DNA from: Mesorhizobium_L sp035547755
GTDB lineage: Bacteria > Pseudomonadota > Alphaproteobacteria > Rhizobiales > Rhizobiaceae
Assembly (NCBI GenBank): GCA_035547755.1
Contig: DASZUG010000061.1
Location: 124,001-188,000 of the forward strand
Reading direction: 5' to 3'
Length of the DNA stretch: 64,000 nucleotides
Shown: in pieces, positions 16,558 to 25,865 of the stretch
Numbering within the stretch: the stretch's first letter is position 1
How the letters are laid out: the number at the start of each line of letters is the position of its first letter
Notes under the pieces: model-generated
The model's database searches: none
Told to the model about the DNA's origin: nothing
Seen by the model: the letters and a program-made list of their open reading frames with translations, nothing else
Program-made: the position numbers and the translations under genes

Positions 16558-18912
16558 TCATGCCTTGGCATTCCCGTCGATCGAAGCGGTGTAGTAGGGC
16601 GAATAGCGGTCGAGATATTGCTCCGAACCCCCGAACTTGCCGTAGCGCGCGAGCTTTTTCATATCCGTCTTGTTGAGGATGATGCCGAGGACTTTCTCCG
16701 CGATCTGCGGCTCTTCGTTCAGTGTCGTGCGCACGAGGGCGCGGGGCGTCGCGCCCCATTCCGCGACCATGACGAAGCCATCCGCAAGCGGCTCGAAAGC
16801 CTTGGCGTCGATGACCGGGCCAAGCGGCGGCAGATCGATGATGATATAGTCATAGACGTTGCGCGCCTCGGCGATGAGTTCACGCATGCTGGGCCCGGAA
16901 AGCAGTTCGCTCGTGTGGGATACGCGTCCCCGCACCACGGCCGGGATAATTGCCAATCCCGTTTTGCGGCTCACCATGACCACATCCTGCCAGCGCTCCT
17001 GGCCGACGATGACCTCGACCAGTCCCTTCTGGGATGTCAGCGACAGGCTTCGGCTGAGGCTCGGATTGCGCAGATCTCCGTCGATGAGGAGCGTCTTGAC
17101 GCCGCTTGCCGCAAGCAGTTCGGCGAAATTCGCCGCCACCGTGGTCTTGCCCTCTCTCGGCAGGATGGAAAGGAAACTCAACACCTTGCTCTGCTTCCCC
17201 TGCAGAACAATGTCGCTCGCCAGCTTGGCGTTGCGGAGCGTCTCGGCGAAGGAGGAGGACGGCGCATTCGCCGCTATACGCAGGATGCGCGGCATGTCGG
17301 GCAAAGGCTGCGACGTGGCTTCCGCCGGCGCGTCGACGGAAGCACTCTTCTTCTGGCCGGATTTCGACCTGCCTCCGACAACAGGCAAATAGCCGAAAAA
17401 GCTGAGGTTGAGACTGCTGCGCACATCTTCGCCGGTGCGGAAGAACCGCTCCTGGAATTCCTGCAGGCCGCCGAGCCCGACTCCGGCGAAGAGGCCGAGG
17501 ACGAGAGACAGTCCTAGGACGAGGGCTTTGCGCGGATGTGATGGCGAAGTGGGATCCAGCGCCTGCGATATCACCCGCGCTTTGGCGATCGGGAACGAGC
17601 CCTGCTGCAACGCCTGCGCGTGGCGGGAAAGGAAGGACTGATAGAGCGCCGCAAGGGCATCCGCCTTCTGCTCCAGTTCGCGCAGATGCACCATGGACTG
17701 GCTGTTCGTCGAATTCCTTCCGGTCATCTGGTCCACATTGCCGCGCAGCGAATCCTCGCGCGCCTTGGCGACCTGGTATTGGTTGCGGTAGCTTTCGGTG
17801 AGTTGCTTCAACTCCTGGAAAATCTGCTTTTCCAGTTCCGCTTGCTGGGCGCGCAGCGCGACGGCCTGCGGATGATCCTTGCCGAATTGGTTTTCGATCT
17901 CCTGTTCGCGCCGCGTCACGTCGAGGTAGCGGGATCTGAGATCGTTGATGATCGAAGTGTTGTTGGAATTGGCGCTATCTTTATCGGTCGGAATTGTTGC
18001 GTTCTTGACAGCATTGTCCGGCCCGCTGTCGACGATCGCCTTGAACTGCATATAACGCGCGCGCGCATTGGCCGTATCGGCCTGCGCCAGGATCAGTTGC
18101 TTGTTGAGATCGGAAAGCTGCTGGTCGGAGAGCAATTGGCCGCTTGTCGAATTGAGCCCGTTAGCCGCCCGGTAGCGCTCCACCTCGAGCGCCGCGGCTT
18201 GCGAATTGGCACGCAGATCGGCGATTCGGCCCTGAAGCCATGTTGCGGCGCGTTCGGTGGCTTCGAAATTGGCGTTCAATTGGTCGGTCAGGTAGGCCTG
18301 GGCATAGGCCCGCGCGATACGTCCGGCAAGTTGCTTGTCGTTCGCATCATAAGAAACGGTGATGACGAAGCTGCGCCCGACACGCTCCACGTCGAGATTC
18401 TTCTGCAGAATTTGGATCGCCTGGCGAATCCGCCGCTCCTGCGCGGAAATGGCAGGGCCGCCCGTCTGGCGCGGCGTAAAATAGCTGATGACGCCCCGCA
18501 CCTCGTCTTTCGCCCACTCGATCGGAGATTCCGGCGGATTGAGGAAAGCGTCATCCTGATCGAGTTTCTCGGCGGCGATCACGGTGCGGGCGAGCCGTTC
18601 CGACTTGAGGACTTCCACTTCGCTCAGGACAAGCGCATCCATTTCCATCGGCGGCGTGGTGTCCTGGGCGTCGCCGGAATATTTGGCGAGGCTGTTGTCG
18701 AGCAGAATTGTCGTCACCGCCGTGTATTCGGAGGGTGTGAAAAGAAGATAGACCACTCCAAGAAGAAGGCCGGCCGCGGCGCAAATCGCGATGATCCTTG
18801 CGCGGCGCAAGCCCATGGACAACAATTTCTCCAGATCGATGAAATCGTCGGATTTCTCCGGCGTTTCCTCGGTCAGGAATCGTTCCGCCAATAGGGGATT
18901 CTTCTGATGCAT
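16558..18912 (-). CDS. exoP: ExoP: Wzz chain-length regulator fused to BY-kinase
   Basis: 784 residues. An N-terminal Wzz domain has TM helices at about 38-58 and 445-470 flanking a long periplasmic coiled coil (about 210-430), with the proline-rich LDPTSPSHPRK before TM2. The C-terminal tyrosine kinase domain shows Walker A PREGKTT (585-591), Walker A' LLIDGDLRNPS (about 608-618), Walker B DYIIIDLPPLGPVIDA and a tyrosine cluster (Y757, Y766, Y770, Y773, Y774), the autophosphorylation tail. ExoP controls polymer length and assembles the export machine with ExoF and ExoQ. It lies 52 bases downstream of exoO, as the last gene of the exoL-A-M-O-P series. Confidence 0.93.
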   Translation of the reverse strand: MHQKNPLLAERFLTEETPEKSDDFIDLEKLLSMGLRRARIIAICAAAGLLLGVVYLLFTPSEYTAVTTILLDNSLAKYSGDAQDTTPPMEMDALVLSEVEVLKSERLARTVIAAEKLDQDDAFLNPPESPIEWAKDEVRGVISYFTPRQTGGPAISAQERRIRQAIQILQKNLDVERVGRSFVITVSYDANDKQLAGRIARAYAQAYLTDQLNANFEATERAATWLQGRIADLRANSQAAALEVERYRAANGLNSTSGQLLSDQQLSDLNKQLILAQADTANARARYMQFKAIVDSGPDNAVKNATIPTDKDSANSNNTSIINDLRSRYLDVTRREQEIENQFGKDHPQAVALRAQQAELEKQIFQELKQLTESYRNQYQVAKAREDSLRGNVDQMTGRNSTNSQSMVHLRELEQKADALAALYQSFLSRHAQALQQGSFPIAKARVISQALDPTSPSHPRKALVLGLSLVLGLFAGVGLGGLQEFQERFFRTGEDVRSSLNLSFFGYLPVVGGRSKSGQKKSASVDAPAEATSQPLPDMPRILRIAANAPSSSFAETLRNAKLASDIVLQGKQSKVLSFLSILPREGKTTVAANFAELLAASGVKTLLIDGDLRNPSLSRSLSLTSQKGLVEVIVGQERWQDVVMVSRKTGLAIIPAVVRGRVSHTSELLSGPSMRELIAEARNVYDYIIIDLPPLGPVIDAKAFEPLADGFVMVAEWGATPRALVRTTLNEEPQIAEKVLGIILNKTDMKKLARYGKFGGSEQYLDRYSPYYTASIDGNAKA

Positions 18913-18964
18913 ATGGGTCGGGGCGAGCCTTGTGTTGCGTTCAACCGGATGGCGATCGATCCGG

Positions 18965-19882
18965 TCAGTTCATGATCCTTTGCACCCGCGCGCCGATCGG
19001 CATGCTGAGATGCCTGAGCGCGAGCGGATCTCGGAGCGCGGTTGCCAGCGCCTTTGCCGCCGACCGTTTTTTCAGATGCGCAACGAGGGTCAGGAAAGAC
19101 GCGCCGTGTTCCAGGCTCCGCGTCCGTTTCCCTTGGGCGGCAAGCGCAGCCTTGTCGAGCCTGTGGTCGCGCAGGAATTCCTTGTCAGCCTGAAGCATGG
19201 CCTCGATATGGCGAAGTTCAAGCACCCGCGAGATCGAGCCTTGGCGGATATGATAGGCATAGCCGGCCGTCGGTTCGACCAAACAGCGCGCCCCCTTCGC
19301 CAAAGCGGACGCGAGGAAGATATAATCCTCGCCGACGGATAACGTCTCGATATAGCGCATCCTGTGTTCTTCCAGGAAACGTCGCTCGAAGACCGGCTTC
19401 ATATAGCCGAGGGAATATGTCCATTTGAACAGCAGGTTGCCGGCAATGAACCGGTCGAGCGTCAGTTCGCGGAGACTACCGATAAGCGCAGGCCCGAACA
19501 TCGGCCGGCACGCCCCGCCCTCGGTGAGGACGTCGAGATTGTCGACCACGATGTGGCCATTCTTTTCTTCGGCAAGAGAGAGAAGCCGGCGGAGACGATC
19601 CGGATAGACGGCATCATCGGCGTCGAGCATCGCGATAAAGCGCCCCGCGGCGGCCGCGATGCCGGCATTCCGGGCGCCGCCCGGCCCCCTGTTCTGTTCA
19701 AGCGTCACGACGCGCACATCCGGAAACGACCGCGCGATTTCGACGGTGCGATCGGTCGAGCAATCATCCACCACGACGACTTCGACGGCCACCTCCTGTT
19801 GCGCCAGCGCGCTTTCGATGGCGCGGGCGATCGTCTCTTCCGCGTTGAAGGCGGGGATGAGGAAGGTCACGTCAACCGGCAT
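18965..19882 (-). CDS. exoO: Family 2 glycosyltransferase, ExoO-like
   Basis: 305 residues, GT-A fold. VTFLIPAFNAEETIARAIESAL opens the nucleotide-sugar domain, VVVVDDCSTDRTVEIA and AMLDADDAVYPDRL carry the metal and UDP aspartates, and SVGEDYIFLASALAKGA resembles the ED catalytic motif. The position directly after exoM and before exoP is the S. meliloti exoM-exoO-(exoN)-exoP order, which is the main reason for calling it ExoO, the enzyme adding a beta-1,6 glucose of the succinoglycan side chain. It overlaps the exoM 3' end by 11 bases. The exact linkage is inferred from position and family only. Confidence 0.8.
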   Translation of the reverse strand: MPVDVTFLIPAFNAEETIARAIESALAQQEVAVEVVVVDDCSTDRTVEIARSFPDVRVVTLEQNRGPGGARNAGIAAAAGRFIAMLDADDAVYPDRLRRLLSLAEEKNGHIVVDNLDVLTEGGACRPMFGPALIGSLRELTLDRFIAGNLLFKWTYSLGYMKPVFERRFLEEHRMRYIETLSVGEDYIFLASALAKGARCLVEPTAGYAYHIRQGSISRVLELRHIEAMLQADKEFLRDHRLDKAALAAQGKRTRSLEHGASFLTLVAHLKKRSAAKALATALRDPLALRHLSMPIGARVQRIMN

Positions 19883-20822
19883 TGCCGCGCACCTCTCGTG
19901 TGCCCTCGCCGTAAAGGCTAATTTCACTTAGCCCGAAAAGGCCGCTGACCACGCCGGCATGCATGACGAGCCGGAGAACGGCACGATTGCGCCGGATCGG
20001 AAAAGCGGCGAACAGGGCGGAAGCCAGAAGGCAATAGCCGACCTTCGTCGCCGCGACGCCAGCCTTGAGGAGCAAACCAGCGACATCCTTATCCTCCCCA
20101 AGCAGCCGCCCATGGGTCTGGCCCATGCGGAAGCGGCGTTTCAGAAGCCAGGAGAACGAGGCCCGACTTTGAGGTACGGGCTCCAGGACGAGTGCCCCCG
20201 GCGCATAGGCGATCGCGCCGCCTTCCCGACAGAGGCGTGAAAAATATTCCGTGTCCTCGCCGCCCGTTCGTCCGAGCGCGAGGTTGAAGCGGCGCCGGCC
20301 AACCAATGGCGAGGAACGGCGCAGCAGCACGTTGCAGGTATAGCCGGTCAGGATTTTCCCCCGCACCCAGACGGGGAAGGTGGAGTGAAAATCACCTGTT
20401 CGCATCCAGCGCGGCGCATCCTCCCGATAGATGGCCTGGACGGGGCCAAGCACTGCTTCCGCGCCGGTCGCATCCGCCGTCGCAAGAAGTTCCGAGAGCC
20501 ATTTGGGAGAAACGGTCTCGTCATCGTCGACAAAGGCCAGGAAGTCACCTTCGCCAGCGTCGAGGCATGCATTGCGGGCGATCGAAATGTTCGATCCCGG
20601 CGCGTGGAGATAAAGGATATCGAATGGTATCTGCGGCCGCAGCCTTTCCACCAGATCGTGCGCGCTCGGTGTAAAATCGTTATCCGCGACGACGATGCGG
20701 ATCGCCGCGCCCCCCGGCACCGCAAGCGCGCCGATGGACCGGAGCGTGTTTTCGAGTTGCGCGCGGCGATAGGTGCAGACGCAGAGATCCACCCGTGTTT
20801 CACGATGCCCGATACCGCTCAT
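19872..20822 (-). CDS. exoM: Family 2 glycosyltransferase, ExoM-like
   Basis: 316 residues, close to the roughly 309 of S. meliloti ExoM. The N-terminus VDLCVCTYRRAQLENTLRSI and the motifs IARNACLDAGEGDFLAFVDDDE and TGGEDTEYFSRLCREGG are characteristic. A hydrophobic C-terminal part suggests membrane association. In succinoglycan synthesis ExoM adds the fourth sugar (a beta-1,4 glucose). The start overlaps the exoA stop by ATGA at 20819-20822, so translation is coupled. No exoN follows exoO downstream. Confidence 0.87.
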   Translation of the reverse strand: MSGIGHRETRVDLCVCTYRRAQLENTLRSIGALAVPGGAAIRIVVADNDFTPSAHDLVERLRPQIPFDILYLHAPGSNISIARNACLDAGEGDFLAFVDDDETVSPKWLSELLATADATGAEAVLGPVQAIYREDAPRWMRTGDFHSTFPVWVRGKILTGYTCNVLLRRSSPLVGRRRFNLALGRTGGEDTEYFSRLCREGGAIAYAPGALVLEPVPQSRASFSWLLKRRFRMGQTHGRLLGEDKDVAGLLLKAGVAATKVGYCLLASALFAAFPIRRNRAVLRLVMHAGVVSGLFGLSEISLYGEGTREVRGNAG

Positions 20823-21859
20823 TCGCGCACCTCCCGCTTGCGGAAATCCAGCCGTCGGAAATCGAACAGTTGCAGCCAAAAACCCGCCGACCAGGCGAGA
20901 TGCATCACCATGGCGGAAAATCCCGCCAGCGGGCCGTAGGGATCGCGCTGGCGCACCGCCATCCATGCGCCATAGCCGAGGCATGCCCCGGCCCATAGCG
21001 CGGCCGGCACCAAAGCCACCCAGTTGAGCATCGCCAACGATGCTCCCGCGACGACGGGGAAAACCATGAGCGGGATCATCTGGCGGATCTTCGGGATCGC
21101 GCGATGCTTGAGGATGTTCTTCGCGCGCCCTCGTCCATAGCCGAGATACTGGCGGAAGAGGCCTGGCACGGACGCTCGCGGATAATAGACCATGCTGGTC
21201 TTGTCGGTGATCCAGATGCGATAGCCGGCGTTGCGCAGGCGATAATCGAATTCGGCGTCTTCATTGTGACTGAAGCTTTCGTCATAGCCGCCGACCGCCT
21301 CGAAGGCCGCGATCCGCATCCATGCGTGATGGCCATGGTCGGTCCAGTGCCCCTTCGTGCCGAGACGATGAACCGAGCCGCCATTGCCGAGTCGCGAATT
21401 CTGCGCCGCCGCCGTCGCCTTCTGAAAGGCGCCAACGCCGCGTGTTTCCATCGACACAACCACCGCATCCGCGCCAGTGGCCTCGGCTTCTTCGAGAAGC
21501 CTGTCGCAATAGGTGGCCGGATATTCCCCATGCGCATCGATGCGGATCAGGCTTTGGAAATCCTGCCCCAATTTCCGGACGGCAAGGTTGACCGCCGCGC
21601 TCTGCAGGCGCTTTTCATTGTCAAGCACGCACACGCGCGGATTGGACGCGGCGATCCTGCCAATGATATCGCGCGTGCCGTCGGTGCTGCCGCCATCGAC
21701 GATGGCGATTGCCATGCCGAGCCTTTCGGCGGGCGAGGTCAGCCTGTCGACGACCGCTTCGATATGCGTCGCTTCGTTGAGACATGGAATGACGGCGAGG
21801 ACCGGGCACAAAGCCCGTCCGCCGGTCGCATCCTGTCTCTGGGGAACCTTATCGGTCAT
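20819..21859 (-). CDS. exoA: Family 2 glycosyltransferase, ExoA-like
   Basis: 346 residues (S. meliloti ExoA is about 330). Seen: VLAVIPCLNEATHIEAVVDRL, AIVDGGSTDGTRDII, LIRIDAHGEYPATYCDRL and FSHNEDAEFDYRLRNAGYRIW, all strong ExoA signatures, plus two or three C-terminal hydrophobic helices. ExoA adds the second sugar, a beta-1,3 glucose, to the lipid-linked galactose made by ExoY. The ATG shares a base with the exoL stop (TGATG), giving a tightly coupled exoL-A-M-O chain. Confidence 0.9.
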   Translation of the reverse strand: MTDKVPQRQDATGGRALCPVLAVIPCLNEATHIEAVVDRLTSPAERLGMAIAIVDGGSTDGTRDIIGRIAASNPRVCVLDNEKRLQSAAVNLAVRKLGQDFQSLIRIDAHGEYPATYCDRLLEEAEATGADAVVVSMETRGVGAFQKATAAAQNSRLGNGGSVHRLGTKGHWTDHGHHAWMRIAAFEAVGGYDESFSHNEDAEFDYRLRNAGYRIWITDKTSMVYYPRASVPGLFRQYLGYGRGRAKNILKHRAIPKIRQMIPLMVFPVVAGASLAMLNWVALVPAALWAGACLGYGAWMAVRQRDPYGPLAGFSAMVMHLAWSAGFWLQLFDFRRLDFRKREVRE

Positions 21860-23034
21860 CACACTGCCTGCAGGAGCATGTCGTTCATCGGTCGCGGCGA
21901 AAGCGAAGCGAGGCGCTCGACCAGGGCGCGGCAGTCCCTCAGGTCGCATACCCATGTCGTCTGGTCCTGAACGAGGATCCTGTTGCGCGCCGCCGAATAG
22001 ACGTCGCAATCCATTCCGCCAAGGCGATTGGCGAGCGATGCGTCAGACACCTCGTCCAGCACGATCCCGATATGCCGCTCTTCGAGGAAATGCCCCGTCT
22101 CGGTCGCGGTCGCCGCGATCGGCACGGCGCCATAGCGGCAACCTTCGAAGAGCCTGTTCGGCAGAAGCCAGCGCGAGTTGAGCCCCTCTTCGAAGAAATC
22201 GATCGCCCAGGAGAAATGCACCGCGCCGTAGATGGACGCCAGATCCTCCGGATTGCGATAGGGGCCATCGAACCGCATGAAGGGTTCGGCCGCGACGCGG
22301 CGGTCGAAATCCTCGAATTCGGAATAGGCCGGACGGCCCCGCAGCACGACTTCGAAGCGTCCTTCCATCCGCCGCGTAAAGGAAGCGAGGAGATCGAGCG
22401 ACTTCCGGCAGCGAAGCGCGCCGAACCAGCCTATCACCCACGGTTCCTTAGCCTTCGGCATAGCCGGTTTAGCATTGAAAGCCTCAGGTTTTTCAACCAG
22501 TTCCAATACTTTGTTGTAAAGAAGTGCGATGGGCGCCTTCGTCTGGCCGAAACTCTTGAAATAATCGCGCACGAACGCCGGCGAACTGGTCAGGAGGAGC
22601 GCTGCGTTCTTCCCCAGCATTCGCTCGGCGCTGCGCATCGCCCAGGAGACGCCGTTTTGCCCAATAAGGAGTCGATGAATGTCGAGGCATTCGTAAACGA
22701 TCGGAATGTCGGCCGAGAACAGGCCCCGCGCGCGAGAAGCAAGCGCCAGCATTTCAAGATTGCGGCCGATGATGACATCGGGTTTCGCTACATGGCGAAG
22801 CCTGTTGCCGAGCATTGCGGCGGCGCGCATGACGGCCGCGAGACGTTGGCCGAATTTCCCGTCTCTGGTGCGCCCGAGATCGATCGGCGACAGCGCCATG
22901 ATGTCGGGCGCCACATCCGCCGCGCGTCGGAAACCCGCCAATACCACATCGGCGCCGCCTGCACGCAGCATCATCACGCGCCGGCGCACGGCGGGATCGG
23001 AAAGATCATGCACGAAATAGAGGACGCGCAGCAT
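21859..23034 (-). CDS. exoL: Glycosyltransferase, ExoL-like
   Basis: 391 residues beginning MLRVLYFVHDLSDPAVRRRV, close to my memory of the S. meliloti ExoL start. GT-B features are visible: PDVIIGRNLEMLALA, VIGWFGALRCRKSLDLLASF and SRWLLPNRLFEGCRYGAVPIA. ExoL adds the third sugar (a beta-1,4 glucose) of the repeat unit. AGAGGGG precedes the start at 23034. First gene of the exoL-exoA-exoM-exoO-exoP run, in the same order as in S. meliloti. Confidence 0.88.
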   Translation of the reverse strand: MLRVLYFVHDLSDPAVRRRVMMLRAGGADVVLAGFRRAADVAPDIMALSPIDLGRTRDGKFGQRLAAVMRAAAMLGNRLRHVAKPDVIIGRNLEMLALASRARGLFSADIPIVYECLDIHRLLIGQNGVSWAMRSAERMLGKNAALLLTSSPAFVRDYFKSFGQTKAPIALLYNKVLELVEKPEAFNAKPAMPKAKEPWVIGWFGALRCRKSLDLLASFTRRMEGRFEVVLRGRPAYSEFEDFDRRVAAEPFMRFDGPYRNPEDLASIYGAVHFSWAIDFFEEGLNSRWLLPNRLFEGCRYGAVPIAATATETGHFLEERHIGIVLDEVSDASLANRLGGMDCDVYSAARNRILVQDQTTWVCDLRDCRALVERLASLSPRPMNDMLLQAV

Positions 23035-23391
23035 CGATGCCCCTCTTCGGAATTAGTCGGGATTGTGGGTGGCGCCTACCGCCAGTCGGCGGGGAGGCCC
23101 CGCTGTCGCGGCGCGAGAATAGTTCGCGGATCGGCGCGCGCGCAGGGGCGCCGCATGGCTGTCCCTCGTGATCGGCGCTCCGGTCCCGTTGATTGCCTTT
23201 GAGGCGATCCGCATCTCGCCGTTCAGGCCTGACGTCATACCCTGTTCCCGTTGCTAGGGCCGCGCCTCCTCACGCCGCCGGCCTAAGTCAGAAGGAAATG
23301 TTGCACCGCACCTATAGTGAGTACGGGGTATGAGAATGTGGCACTTGGGGCATTTTGCGAGCCCGGCGCGGTAACTTTTTGTAGGCGGCCG
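23035..23391. promoter_or_regulatory. Gene-free stretch upstream of exoL
   Basis: 357 bases with no convincing coding sequence on either strand. As exoL is the first gene of its operon, the exoL promoter should lie here. I could not pick a clear -35/-10 pair. A 60-codon minus-strand reading at 23053-23238 has no ribosome site or family resemblance and is not called. Confidence 0.4.
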
Positions 23392-23775
23392 TTAAAAAGA
23401 AACCTGGCCGGCTCTCTCGTCAGCCGCGCCATCTTCCTTGTTTTCCTCGAAAAACCGGACAGCCTTCCTGTCGAGATCGGTAACGAAGGCGATCTGCGAT
23501 TCGAGCAATGCGATGCGCTTGTTGTAGCGGATCATCGTTTCGGTCATGTCGTCGATCCTGGCCGAGATGTTGTCATCGGCACGGTCGTCCTCCAGCGCCT
23601 GCTGGGAGAAGGCGGCATCCGCCATAATGCCTTCATAACGCGCGCGAAGACCGTCGCGCTCATGCTCGATATCGGCCTGAAATTCATGAAGCATCCGCCG
23701 CAACCGCTCCAGCCGGCTTTCGTCCGTCTGCCGGTCGCGGATGGGATTTCTGGTTCGAAAGCGGAACAACGCCAT
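23392..23775 (-). CDS. Small coiled-coil hypothetical protein between exoU and exoL
   Basis: 127 residues from the ATG at 23775 (an in-frame ATG at 23790 is an alternative). Not recognised. Rich in charged residues with long helical stretches (SRLERLRRMLHEFQADIEHE and DDMTETMIRYNKRIALLESQ), which suggest a coiled coil. No signal peptide or membrane segment. It lies 128 bases after exoU on the same strand and could be co-transcribed. Function unknown; a cytoplasmic accessory role is only a guess. Confidence 0.65.
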   Translation of the reverse strand: MALFRFRTRNPIRDRQTDESRLERLRRMLHEFQADIEHERDGLRARYEGIMADAAFSQQALEDDRADDNISARIDDMTETMIRYNKRIALLESQIAFVTDLDRKAVRFFEENKEDGAADERAGQVSF

Positions 23776-23903
23776 GTCTCTCGACTCCATCTCCGTGGCT
23801 TTGGGGATTCGCGCCCGACAGCAATTTCACCCCCCTTAGGAAACGGGTAACTGATTTGCGGCGGATCGCCAAACGCGTTCAATCGCTCTCAAAGCGACGC
23901 CGC

Positions 23904-24902
23904 TCAATCAGCGCTCTGCCCCTGCAACAGATAACGGGGGACGGGTCCCGCAGTCGGGGAAGACCCTCTCCCCGTGAACGCTTCGATCTTGTCGGCCGCG
24001 ATGCCGCGGACAATCGCCGGCAAGGCGGCAGGGTGTTTGAGGGCATGGAAGCCGGCCCGGCCGATTCCGTCCGCCTTCTTCACGTCGAGAAACCGGCGCA
24101 AGGCGTAACGGCTTCCGACATTGCGTTCGTGCTGCCGCAACGCGCTGCGGGCATCGTCGGTCAGGCCCGGCAACGCCATCAGCGCATGATCGGCATCGCA
24201 GAGATGCCTCAAATCCTCCGTCCGGTGCTGTCCGCTCAGCGAATCGGGCCGCACGACGGCGGCATAACCGCAATCGTGGATGATCTTGTAGCGCGCGCCC
24301 TTCACCAGGGCGCGTGCGTAAAATTCATAATCCTCGCCGAGTCGCATATCCTCATTGTAGCGAAGGGCCGCTTTTTCGAGGAAATCCCGTCGGATCACAG
24401 GCTTCAGGAAACCGAGTTCGCCGCGTTTGGCTCCGCGTGTCGAAACATTTCCGAGGATGAATTCCGCCAGCCCCAGCATCCGCGGCGCAGCCTCGAAAGA
24501 GCGGACGTCCGATTCGGAAAAATCGTCCTGCCGATCGACGAAGACGATATTGTCGGCGATCAGGTCCCATCCCTCATGGCGAAAGAGTCTGCCGAATCGC
24601 CCTTTCAGGAAAAAATCGTCCGCATCGAGGATCGCCAGAAAGGGCGCGGTCGAATGGGCAATAGCATGATTGCGCGCAAAGGCCGGTCCGCGGTTTGTCT
24701 CCAGCCTCAGGACGCGCAGACGACCGGTTCCATCATCTCTCGCCATCGCCTTTCCGGACGTGTCGTCGGTCGAACCATCATCCACCACAACCACTTCCGC
24801 GACCACCCCATCCTGCAAGGCCGAGGCAACCGCGCGCGAAATCGTGTCCGATGCGTTCTTCGCAGCAATGATGACGCAGACTGTCGCCGTCATGGATGTC
24901 AT
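23904..24902 (-). CDS. exoU: Family 2 glycosyltransferase, ExoU-like
   Basis: 332 residues. VCVIIAAKNASDTISRAVASAL, VVVVDDGSTDDTS, FLAILDADDFFLKGRF and MRLGEDYEFYARALVKGARY are GT2 signatures in the form I recall for S. meliloti ExoU, which adds the sixth, beta-1,6-linked glucose. The start at 24902 is preferred because GAGGGA lies 5 bases upstream; 24893 (MTATVC) is the alternative. It sits between exoX and the coiled-coil gene, as exoU follows exoX in S. meliloti. Confidence 0.87.
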   Translation of the reverse strand: MTSMTATVCVIIAAKNASDTISRAVASALQDGVVAEVVVVDDGSTDDTSGKAMARDDGTGRLRVLRLETNRGPAFARNHAIAHSTAPFLAILDADDFFLKGRFGRLFRHEGWDLIADNIVFVDRQDDFSESDVRSFEAAPRMLGLAEFILGNVSTRGAKRGELGFLKPVIRRDFLEKAALRYNEDMRLGEDYEFYARALVKGARYKIIHDCGYAAVVRPDSLSGQHRTEDLRHLCDADHALMALPGLTDDARSALRQHERNVGSRYALRRFLDVKKADGIGRAGFHALKHPAALPAIVRGIAADKIEAFTGRGSSPTAGPVPRYLLQGQSAD

Positions 24903-25001
24903 GAGATCCCTCGTAGCCGTGCCGACGCGCGAGCGCCGCAAATCGCGAACGAGGCTGACCTTTGGCGAAAGCGGAAGGCATTTTGATGTCAGAGCGCCCG
25001 G

Positions 25002-25289
25002 TCAGGGATGGCGCGACCGCGAGGCATTCGGCAGGCGGGACGCGGCGGCCTTGGTCGAATTCTTCTCGGCGATCTTCGGCTCTCTCCCAGGTCTGCCATC
25101 GGCATCCTTCTTTCCATGCGAGCGCCAGACGAGCAAAAGCACCGCCGCGAAATAGCCGATCTGGATCAGAATGCCACAAAGGATCGTATGAACGATCGTA
25201 GCCCACCAGGAATGAGTAATAAAATAGGTAACGACGGCGAAGGTTATCAGAACAAGGACGAGACCACGAAAGAACAAAAGGAAGGACAT
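25002..25289 (-). CDS. exoX: ExoX-type exopolysaccharide production repressor
   Basis: 95 residues, about the length of ExoX (98). Two hydrophobic helices (LLFFRGLVLVLITFAVVTYF and WATIVHTILCGILIQIGYFA) precede a basic, proline-containing cytoplasmic tail. ExoX/Psi proteins are small inner-membrane repressors that act after transcription on the ExoY priming step; the ExoX:ExoY ratio sets polymer output. Its position divergent from exoY and upstream of exoU is the S. meliloti arrangement. GGAAGGA sits 6 bases before the start. Confidence 0.85.
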   Translation of the reverse strand: MSFLLFFRGLVLVLITFAVVTYFITHSWWATIVHTILCGILIQIGYFAAVLLLVWRSHGKKDADGRPGREPKIAEKNSTKAAASRLPNASRSRHP

Positions 25290-25865
25290 CTCTATCCTTC
25301 CATGACGATTGACTGCGGCTGTCCTCCGACAACCATGGTAATCGCCTCCCTTCCCAGATGCTTCAAAGAAGCATCCAGGTTCCGCGACCGCTTCACCACT
25401 TTCTCAATGGGCCCAAACCCTGCAAAACCCACTCTACCCGTACCCAATGTATATTGGACATCCCAGGAACGCGCAATAGAGCTTCGGAGAGGTGTCGCGT
25501 AGAACGCGGCGTCAGGCACTCTCCCGGGTTTGCCCTAAGCGGAGGGGGAAATGCGTTCTTCTCTGCCTTATCGAGAAATCCGAATTTTAGTTTTCTTTCA
25601 TTTTGGTTTAATAAGTAACACGTAAAATATATCTCCGAATATAAAAGTTGCTGTTTGAGTTTTTCCTTTCTATTTTACCAGTAATTATTGAGAAGAATCG
25701 CTCCATATTCCGCAAATCTAACAAATCGTTACAAAATATGATGGCCGCTGCCGCATTTTTCTGGATTTTGCCTCCCATCTAACGCCCAGCGCGCGATATG
25801 CCTGTCATATTGCGATGCAACATTCTGTTGCCGGTCAATCCTCCAACATACACACGGAGCCGCAC
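25290..25865. promoter_or_regulatory. Divergent exoX/exoY control region with AT-rich tract
   Basis: 576 bases without a supported gene. From about 25555 to 25795 the composition drops to clearly AT-rich (runs such as TTTTAGTTTTCTTTC and ACGTAAAATATAT) in an otherwise GC-rich window. In rhizobia the exoY/exoX promoters are targets of MucR-type AT-preferring zinc finger proteins and of ChvI. The tract is a plausible binding platform for such factors, which is inference. A minus-strand open reading at 25292-25519 lacks support. Confidence 0.6.

Noticed and set aside
25292..25519. 75-codon minus-strand gene upstream of exoX
   Set aside because: No ribosome site or recognisable family, and it lies in the exoX/exoY control region.
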